Below, piece after piece: positions 56,790-64,000 of a DNA stretch of 64,000 bases. The notes beneath the pieces were generated by a model. The model ran no database searches and was not told where the DNA came from. It saw only the letters and a list, made by a program, of their open reading frames with translations. Position 1 is the first letter of the stretch; the number at the start of each line of letters is the position of its first letter. This DNA comes from Lepeophtheirus salmonis (Eukaryota > Arthropoda > Copepoda > Siphonostomatoida > Caligidae). The stretch is from the NCBI RefSeq assembly GCF_016086655.4, contig NC_052140.2:62001-126000 (forward strand), in the 5' to 3' direction. A program made the translations under genes and the position numbers.

Positions 56790-57015
56790 ATCAGTATCAC
56801 GTTTGTCTTCCATACTCGTAAGTGTAGTATCATAAACAAAAATATCTTTAACAAACTTTTGTTCATGATTGAGCCCTTCTTTACCGCGGAAATTTTGACC
56901 CAGCAACAAATCCTCAGTGTTACTCTTCGTCGTTCATGAACCCAGAATCTAGTCAAAACTTTACACTTAGATTTTCTCTCTTCAAGAATTAAAGAATGAT
57001 GTTAACATCATTGGA
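56790..57015 (+). repeat. Repeat R1, 3' part
   Basis: CAGCAACAAATCCTCAGTGT, TACTCTTCGTCGTTCATGAA, TTTACACTTAGATTTTCTCT and CTTCAAGAATTAAAGAATGA are the R1 core 3' half. Confidence 0.6.
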
Positions 57016-57111
57016 AAATGAAGAAAAAAACAGTGTTCATATTGGCTACTACAAATAAGTGTAACATGCCTTTAGGTCATATATTATGCAACTCTACCTA
57101 TATTTACCTCC

Positions 57112-57480
57112 AAGAGCGTTGTTAGGTGTGATCATTTGAAGGGGCTAACCCCAAATTTGTTATATAATTACTTATTCTATTATATCCTAGCAGAGTGTGC
57201 CTTAATATGGATAGTTGGGAATAGAAACAAAGAATAATAGTAGATAAAAGACACAGAGAGAGTGATTTAGAAAATGACAGAGGTAGAAGAGAAGAGAAAA
57301 GGGAGAAGAAAAGATGGAAGGGACAGAGAAAATGAGATAGATATATAAAGTGATAAGGAAAAGGAGGTATTTTTTACATCAAAAACAGGTTCTTAATAAT
57401 CATGGTAGCACATAGGAGCATGCTTGGTTATTCTATACGTCTACTTGCTAAATTTCTGTCTAAAAATAAATAATTCAACT
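57112..57480 (+). repeat. Repeat R5, copy 1 (with purine-rich centre)
   Basis: Left terminus GAGCGTTGTTAGGTGTGATC, then GGGGCTAACCCC. The centre, 57225-57370, is a long purine-rich stretch (AAGACACAGAGAGAGTGATT, GAAGAGAAGAGAAAAGGGAG), followed by GGTTCTTAATAATCATGGTA and CTACTTGCTAAATTTCTGTC. The second half is shared with 63030-63295. Confidence 0.55.
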
Positions 57481-58089
57481 AAACAAAAAGTTGCACTTGA
57501 TAAGATCATATTCTATACAACAAGACATTGAAGCTCTTACAAAAGGGTACTTTATAAAATAATAATAAAAAATATTGAATTATTGAAAATAAACTCTCAA
57601 TATTTTTTTCCCTTTATTGATATTTTCTTGCGTAATTTGAAATTATTATGATACATACTTATTTTATAAAATTATACGGGGTTATATAAACATTTATTTT
57701 ATTTTGTATAAAAGTAAAAGATGTCTTGAATAGAAAGTTTTAAATTAACTTTCTTTATTCTAAAAATAATTCAATTCGTTATGAAGCAACTTGACACTTT
57801 GCATAGAGGTATTTTAATATCAAATGATGGATAGACACGTTGTTAAGAAGAGGGTGGAAGAATTCTCATTAATTTAACATTCAGAACGTGAATACTTTCC
57901 TGGGGTTTTAAACACTCTAACATAGAAAAAAAATCCCTTACAAGATATTCCAAGTTACCCAGTGATCCCTTGAAATCTCCACACTTAATAATTCAATAAT
58001 TATTGAAGCTAAAGTAACTCAAATCAACTCATATTCGGATTTATTAAAGAATAACCAATTCGTTACAAAACAAAACAAATCTGAGCTCT

Positions 58090-58690
58090 CTAGGTTACGG
58101 TTAATTCGAGAAAATAACACTTGAACGTGATCGACGAATTTTTATTCGTCCACTCCTTGACGCTGGGAAACCCCCGACTGGAGTATCCAAGTATTTGGCG
58201 TCTCCAGAACCACTGTCTACACCGTCAGCAAATCCGAAACGTTGAAGAGCGAGAAGGGCTCTGTCAAAAAGACAAAATTGGACTCGGATGAGTTAAAGAA
58301 AAACACCCCAGGCCAATCCCCTCAGGTTCATGAGGGCCCATGCAACAGACCTCGGGGTTTCATACCACTGTCCTGAGAACTATCCAAAAAGTCGGTGGAA
58401 AGACCCATGTGAGGGTGAAGAGCCCCTTTTTGACCCCTGCAATAGAAGAAATCCATCTTCTCCAATACAAGACTATGTTTTGGTTCCCCTACAGTCCTGT
58501 TGCCAACAATTTCGACTACACCTTTTGGGTTCACGTCGAGAAGAAGGTCTGCAATGTCCGTTATCTAGAGACTGAGGCCCTCAAAGCCACTGCTAGCCAG
58601 CACTTGGACGCCATGATAGAGAACTATATTTGCAGGGGGGGAAGGGGTCAGTCCTTCCACCCAAATGGTGTCTTATCACATTAAGTTCGT
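58090..58690 (+). pseudogene. Tc1-like element with the catalytic core deleted
   Basis: 58190-58330 reads VFGVSRTTVYTVSKSETLKS then EKGSVKKTKLDSDELKKNTP (helix-turn-helix and linker). In another frame, 58330-58460, MRAHATDLGVSYHTVLRTIQ, KVGGKTHVRVKSPFLTPAIE (second DNA-binding unit). The first two catalytic boxes are missing. The sequence picks up at MFWFPYSPVANNFDYTFWVH (about 58470-58540), the third catalytic block with the Asp of NFDY. It continues through EALKATASQHLDAMIENYI and CRGGRGQSFHPN to a TAA at about 58682. Same family as the element at 28963-29735. Confidence 0.7.
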
Positions 58691-58699
58691 TCAAAAACC

Positions 58700-59530
58700 A
58701 TGAAAGGCATGGAACACAAGTCCAGAAAAATTTACTAGGGACAATATACATAGATTGAACAAAAATAATAATAATAACTGTTCACTATTTAAAGACTGTA
58801 CTGATGATAATGACATAATGAGATAATTACATGTCAATAATTGATCTAATTATTGTACAAAAAAAATTGTATTTAAAGCAGTACATAGTATTGACTCAAA
58901 TCGTACTTATGTTTTACTGATGTTGTTGAAGTTTTTTGTCTGATTTTGGTAAAAGTTTTTTTTTGTTTTTGCTTCTTTCTTTTATTGGATTATCTGTTCA
59001 ACAATTTCCTAATTTTACAGTATATTATTAATTTGTATTGGCGTTTCAAAATTTTGTTTTAAAGAGCTCTAAGAACGCTGTGTGTTTTCACTAAACTCAA
59101 TTGTATAAAAGCGTATGTGACTCGTCAACACAAGAGTCAGTTGAAATGATGTATCTATAAAATAAGATTAAATTAAATTTGTATTTTTCGACAAATTATC
59201 CTCGATTTCAATGAACAAAATATTTTTTTAACCCATTGGAGGCGTATATAATGACACTTAAAGTGGCTGAAATTTATAGTCACAATAAAAGAACGAGAGA
59301 AGGACTGATTATATTTGAAAAGTTATAATCGGAGACAATATAACATATGGGCTAATAAATCCCAGTCTGAACAAAGAAAGCACTTTTTTTTCGTTCAAAG
59401 TTGGCTTTATCCTTCAAAAAAATCTCTAGCTAGAGCAACTCAATTATGCGAGCACCACTTTAACATTTCAACGCTACTTTTATACAAGTTTATTAGTGGT
59501 GACCGTTTTGGTAGTCGCTGAAAGACAAAT
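58700..59530. other. AT-rich gap
   Basis: The 68-codon ORF at 59315-59521 has no recognisable motif. Confidence 0.3.
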
Positions 59531-59538
59531 ATGGAATG

Positions 59539-59770
59539 TAAGGTGGGTGCAAAAGCAATTCGAAGTTCAATTCATGTCGTTTTGTGATTTGTGACAAGGT
59601 GTGTTATCAGCACATTGTTCTTCTTCAAATGAGGTCGTTCTTCCATTATTTTATACTTCAAATGCACTGAAAACGTTACATATTATTTCATAATAGCCTC
59701 TGATTATTTTACCGTGCCCATCCCAAAATACCGAGACCATAACCATTGGAAGTGTTTTTTTTGTTTATTT
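59539..59770 (-). mobile_element. Mariner remnant, middle of transposase joined to a terminal repeat
   Basis: AAGGTGGGTGCAAAAGCAAT at 59540 resembles the well-known mariner end (TTGGTGCAAAAGTAATTGC). Reading the minus strand from 59765: VMVSVFWDGHGKIIRGYYEI, the mariner catalytic block (VFWD-x2-G, usually preceding I-x-DYL), then about 100 bases of open but unrecognised sequence, then the terminus. The N-terminus and the third catalytic box are missing. Different subfamily from the CAAGGGTCATTT-type mariner at 6263. Confidence 0.6.
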
Positions 59771-59774
59771 CCTT

Positions 59775-61280
59775 TCGTTTTTAGTATATTTGAACATTTT
59801 TCGTCTATTAAAATAAAGTTATTGTACTTTGGTGAAGAAAAAAAATGCTTTAGGTAGAGAAAAAAGTATACTTAGGCACAAATATTGAAGTAAAGAAATA
59901 AAAAATATTTCTCTAATTCATTCAGAAGCAGTTAGGCAATTCGTCCCAATTATAGATTAAGATTTAGATCTAGTAAGATTATTTAACATATGTTGGGACT
60001 TGTTCAACGTTGCTTAACAGCAAGAGTTAATTGTAATTGTAATTCAATCAATCAATATTCGAAAGAATATGGATTAGTGGTGGAACGAAGGAGATTGATC
60101 GACAGCTGACAAAAAATATACAATATAAATTTGATTGAAAGCGATGTGTAACGCTTTGAAACAAAGTAGCAAAACGAACTTGTTTGCTTGAGAATAGTAC
60201 TTGTAATTTCTTTCCGCATGAAAGAAATTTACCATGTTTATTTAGATAAAAGAGTGAGATCATGGAGAGCGAGTATTTGGCCATGACTGTAACACAAAAA
60301 ATACAAAAAGTGTCGCTATTGGCACAACTTTGTTCAAATATTGATCACGTGGGTTTTGTTTTACAACTTTTTCAAACCTTACATAATTAAAGAAATATAA
60401 CTAGTTTGGATTCGAAGAAATTATAAATGTAATCATTGATATCCAGACATGGAAATCAATGGAAAAAGTAAGGTGTTGACGAATTATAAGATTGTATTAG
60501 TTATTAAAGTTTTGTAATTCTTCTTTTTTTTTCTCTCTTGATTCTAGTATTTTGAAAGTCTGAGTTAAGAAGTACACTTTTTTTTCCGTTTTCTGGAAAT
60601 TTTTTCACAATATTGAGCTCTCTTTCTGCCTTTTTTTCTATATGTATTAGAATCGGAGCCTGATATCATCTGGTAGAGTAAATTATTTCTTATTTTTGCC
60701 TTAGAATCCCTTTTACTCTTACAGCATTTGGAGAATTGGCACGGGTTCCCATGACCCAAATATCTTCTTTTATTCTGGCTTTGGAGCTTTCTTCCACTTT
60801 TATTTTATAGAGTTTTACTGTTGGCATTACTTTAGAACAGCGATACAGTAAGTGTATAATAGTACCAATATTGTTTTGGCAGAAGGAGCAATTTTACTTT
60901 TTATGATCTCACTTGGTCATTTCTTCCATTTTACTGCCATACTGCATTAATGATCATTCGTGAGCTTCTTCTTATTACTTTGACAATAGATTAAAAAAAA
61001 AATACGCATTTATGAGCGAGAAAGTTTTTTTTTTGTTTTTTTTTTTGGGGCGAAATTTTTTGAAAATATTCGATTAGTTTCCGTTGTTTACTTTGGTATG
61101 GTTAAGGAGTAGTATTTTGGCAAAACAGATGTGAATTTAATGGGCTGATTTTTCCCTCTGGGTTTTAACATTAGACCTAACACAACAGCTGCATTACACT
61201 TCTCAGTATCATAATATATTCCTTAATTTCCCTAACTAAGCCAAGCAAAAATCCTTGTAGCTTCTATACTTTTATTTTTC
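59775..61280. other. AT-rich gap
   Basis: No feature recognised. Several short ORFs without motifs. Confidence 0.35.
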
Positions 61281-61289
61281 TATGGCTTG

Positions 61290-61560
61290 CTCATAAAAGA
61301 AAGAGGTTTTAAGGGTAAGTGCAAGTTGGGCATGAAGTATAATTGAGGATCAATACCGGAGTAATTTTGGTCAATGTCTTTCCTTAGAGTGAGATTTGTG
61401 TTGATTTGTTGGATATTAAAGCTGCACGCAGCTAATCGAATTAATCGTCGTCGTTTAGCCCAAAAAATTATCAACACTGTACCTATATAGATACCCTGAT
61501 TACAACATAACAACATGTAACAGCTTTTTGGCTTGCAGGAAGAACCCATCAAATATCATT
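61290..61560 (-). repeat. Repeat R1, diverged core (reverse)
   Basis: GAGGATCAATACCGGAGTAA and TTTTGGTCAATGTCTTTCC match the reverse of the R1 block ATTACTCCAATRTCGATCCT. The rest is weakly similar. Confidence 0.4.
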
Positions 61561-61569
61561 ATTATTTAA

Positions 61570-62310
61570 GCCGTAGAACACGAATATAATCATTAAAACT
61601 TCCAAGGGATATCCGTTTGGCTTTTAAAGCCTTTTAAAAAAAATCAAGATTTTAGAGTAGAACTATGATTATGTGCTATATTTCGAGATGAAAGAACTAT
61701 ATAGTTGAAAATAAAAGTAAATATAAATTTATAAAAATATTTAAGTATTTGAAAAATGAACTATTCATTGCTTTATCTTGATTATAACTAATAAAAAATG
61801 TATAAAACCACCAAAAAACTCCAGTAAAATGAACTATCTTACTTGGAAGCAAATATCATTTTTATTTTATCTTCATATATTAATTTTTTTAATTTTATAT
61901 TTACTTTTATTTTCAAATACATATATAGTTCTTGATTTTGATGAAGGCTTGAAAGGCCAAACCAGTAATTGTTGAAAGTTTTAATGGTAATATTCGTGTT
62001 TAAAAGACCGTCAATTTCCAATAGTAATTTTAACTTCATTTATATTTACTCAGGATAGCGGTGGCAATGGATTTTGATCCCCCTTATGAACAAGAAGTTA
62101 ACTAGCGTAACCCATGGGCCGTGGAGTATTCTAATATATTCAAAGGGGTCCTTGATACACAAGGATGGTGATAGGTTTTGATCTACCTGTAAAATCTCTA
62201 GGCCGATGTTTATTTTGCAAAATAAAATGGAGTCTCTCGTGACAAAACTTCTTATCGTACTATAGTTTTGATTGACTAAATAAAATATATATATTTCAAT
62301 AAAAATGTAC
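61570..62310. other. AT-rich gap
   Basis: No feature recognised. Confidence 0.35.
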
Positions 62311-62314
62311 TAGA

Positions 62315-62680
62315 TCAAGGATGTCTGGTCTTTTAATATAATGGGCTGCATTGCCACTTGAAATATTTTAATGGGCTGCAAAACCTATAAAGTTAAACTT
62401 CTTGAAAAATAGCTGCATAAACAGAATTATTAAATACATATTTATTTTAGTTTTACACCAAATATAAATATAGCCCAAATTAAATTTCTTCATGACAAAC
62501 TGCTTAAAAAAAGCTAAACTCGCAACCCTGTTAGAGTCTCAGAAGATATGAGATACCCTCAAATATTTTTCAATGTTTGTACATATTATGAGTATTCTAC
62601 GGATTTCGATGATATTGGGACAATTTTTACTAAAAGATACTACTTTAAGGGAGAATGAGTAGTGGGCCACACCTAAATAT
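62315..62680 (+). mobile_element. hAT-type element, family H2, copy with left end
   Basis: Starts CAAGGATGTCTGGTCTTTTA with GGGCTGCATTGCC following. Its 3' part (TTTGTACATATTATGAG, TTTCGATGATATTGGGACAA, GAGAATGAGTAGTGGGCCAC) matches 51280-51375. It breaks off after GTGGGCCAC, before the true right end. The 8-mer before the left end is TACTAGAT. Confidence 0.5.
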
Positions 62681-62734
62681 TATATTCAGCAAACCGCAAT
62701 TTTGCTTGCAATCCACTTGTTGGACATCTCTCCA

Positions 62735-62850
62735 CTAGATTATCAAATTGTTTGCAATGAAATTGTATGTTAATCAAATCCTTAATGATCAAATTGCTTG
62801 CAATGAATTGTTTAATAATCAAATTATTCACAACTATTTTCATAACAATG
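62735..62850. repeat. Local direct repeats of about 24 bp
   Basis: ATCAAATTGTTTGCAATGAA at about 62741 recurs as ATCAAATTGCTTGCAATGAA at about 62788. A weaker third version, ATCAAATTATTCACAACT, lies at about 62819. The overlapping ORFs on both strands reflect this repetition. Confidence 0.6.
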
Positions 62851-63029
62851 TAAATGAAGTTAAAATGACAATTGACCACTCTATTGAAAATTTTATAGAT
62901 TGCCAGGATATTTTGCACATTGCTAGCTCTACAGGCATTTTGCATATTGACCGGGAATTTTTCAAAAATCTCGATTTTCCACATTACCCGTAACATATAT
63001 ATACTAGCAAAGGTTGCGCACGTTGCAAA

Positions 63030-63295
63030 GGTGATGAATTGGGGGAATAGAAAAAAGAATGAATGTAGAAAGACACAAAAAAAGAAGAGAGATATAAAAA
63101 GAGACAAGGGGTTTTTATTTCGGTCAAAAAAGGCTCTTAATGACCTCGGAGACTTAAAAATATCATAGAAAGATCCTGGGTTATGTGGTACTCTAATTAC
63201 TAAATTTCAGCCTTATTTTGGATTTATAAATTTAAAATTCGTGCAGGAGCTCAAGCCCCTCCCCCCCAAAAAAAAGGGTTCTAGCAGCGCCAGTA
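63030..63295 (+). repeat. Repeat R5, copy 2
   Basis: GGGGGAATAGAAAAAAGAAT, a purine-rich run (GACACAAAAAAAGAAGAGAG), AAAAAGGCTCTTAATGACCT, GGTACTCTAATTACTAAATT match copy 1. The right end is CAAGCCCCTCCCCCCCAAAA, then GGGTTCTAGCAGCGCC (63278-63293), the inverse of the copy 1 left end type (GCGTTGTTAGG...GGGGCTAACCCC). Confidence 0.55.
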
Positions 63296-63345
63296 ATCTT
63301 GACAGCTAAGCAGCTTTTGTCTCAAATATTCTTGAAACTGTCCGA
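63290..63345 (+). repeat. Repeat R1 terminal fragment
   Basis: AGTAATCTTGACAGCTAAGC, AGCTTTTGTCTCAAATATTC and TTGAAACTGTC match the right R1 terminal repeat. It abuts the R5 end. Confidence 0.5.
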
Positions 63346-63349
63346 GCGA

Positions 63350-63990
63350 CCACGTAAATTTTTGGTTTCTTTAATTTTTTTATAGTCGTAGTTTATCTAT
63401 GAATACTTTTTTTTACATGTTTAATATGTTCCTACTACAATATTTCAATCAGTGTGCTTGGCATTGACCAGAGGAAGATGGGGAAGACGCCTCGTCACTA
63501 ACTTTTGCACATGCAACTGTCATTAGAGTCTTTGCATAGCCTGTAAACTGCATTGCCTCCACTTCAACCACACTCGACATTGCCAAGTCAAGGGGGTTAA
63601 GATAAGTTAGGCTAATCATAGGATTTTCTCCTAAAAGTTCACAAAATTATATGTGCACTTCATTTGCTGTGGGGTTCCATTTTGATTAATCTGGCAGTAT
63701 TTCAGATTTGGATAACATAATCTCATCACACAATACTCTGAATTTAATGATGGTAAATTTAATGGTACTATAACTCTGAGCCACCCAGTATACCCTATAT
63801 GAAACTCTTTCGGCTTATTATTTGTCCTTTCTTCAAAGGAACAAATAATAATACTCATACCTAGAAAGTAAAAATCCTTTATAAGAAAATTGACAAAAAA
63901 TATCGTCAATACCTTTATGAAAATATAAAAATGATGTACGAACATAGACAGACATGTATTTTTAAACTTATTTGAGAGACAGAATATCAT
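63350..63990. other. AT-rich gap with a strong hairpin
   Basis: No gene recognised. The 119-codon minus-strand ORF (63631-63990) lacks motifs and overlaps the hairpin at 63815-63851. Confidence 0.35.
63815..63851. repeat. Short inverted repeat (hairpin)
   Basis: TTATTATTTGTCCTTT, loop CTTC, AAAGGAACAAATAATAA: a 16-bp stem with one bulged base and a 4-base loop. Confidence 0.75.
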
Positions 63991-64000
63991 TAATAAAAAT

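Noticed and set aside
62673..63107. 144-codon minus-strand ORF, the longest in the window
   Set aside because: It runs over local direct repeats and the purine-rich tract of R5, with low-complexity composition (poly-Phe/Leu from the A-rich strand). No motif recognised.
63631..63990. 119-codon minus-strand ORF
   Set aside because: It overlaps the hairpin at 63815-63851 and has no recognisable domain. It is probably chance.
1..64000. CRISPR arrays, operons, ribosome binding sites, prophage
   Set aside because: The DNA is eukaryotic in character (transposon types, splice-like donor, long non-coding AT-rich tracts). No regularly spaced identical repeats or compact gene clusters are present.

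Overview
This window is AT-rich eukaryotic DNA with no intact long open reading frame, no prokaryotic gene organisation and no rRNA, tRNA or CRISPR. Almost everything recognisable is the debris of transposable elements. The mixture is dominated by Tc1/mariner-superfamily elements, with mariner proper, hAT and piggyBac-like miniature elements, and broken non-LTR retrotransposons (LINEs). This suggests an invertebrate, and from general knowledge of such genomes a copepod such as a salmon louse is a reasonable guess. That species guess is inference and was not tested.

Layout. 0-8 kb: two LINE remnants (RT palm plus 3' tail at 2-1826, a 3' tail at 3.8-4.05 kb), a Tc1-like C-terminus on the minus strand (5.8 kb), a rearranged mariner made of two head-to-head 5' ends (6.26-7.09 kb) and a LINE RT with a mutated YADD box (7.1-7.9 kb). 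8-17 kb: repeats, a minus-strand LINE RT (11.6-13.1 kb) and a mariner C-terminus (15.8-16.1 kb). 17-26 kb: a 261-bp hAT-type miniature element with an 8-bp target duplication, one possible host-gene coding exon (17819-17943, minus), Tc1-like remnants, a piggyBac-type miniature element, a KRBA2-like integrase C-terminus (21.7-22.1 kb), a 620-bp hAT-type element and the best-preserved Tc1/mariner transposase (24.9-25.8 kb). 26-40 kb: dispersed repeats, a Tc1-like element nested inside an older repeat (28.9-29.7 kb) and several Tc1-like deletion derivatives. 40-51 kb: further hAT-type elements with 8-bp target duplications, a mariner C-terminal half, a hAT transposase C-terminus, a fragment of an uncharacterised transposase-like family, a LINE RNase H domain and another Tc1-like remnant. 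51-64 kb: more Tc1-like remnants (53.4-58.7 kb), a mariner remnant (59.5-59.8 kb) and dispersed repeats.

Five dispersed repeat families can be recognised by comparing the window with itself. They are called R1 to R5 here. R1 has long inverted termini and more than a dozen copies or fragments. No gene set works together as a pathway: the window looks like an intergenic or intronic repeat graveyard. The one possible host exon carries a consensus splice donor, but its partner exons were not found. All homology calls come from reading translated motifs by eye, not from database searches.
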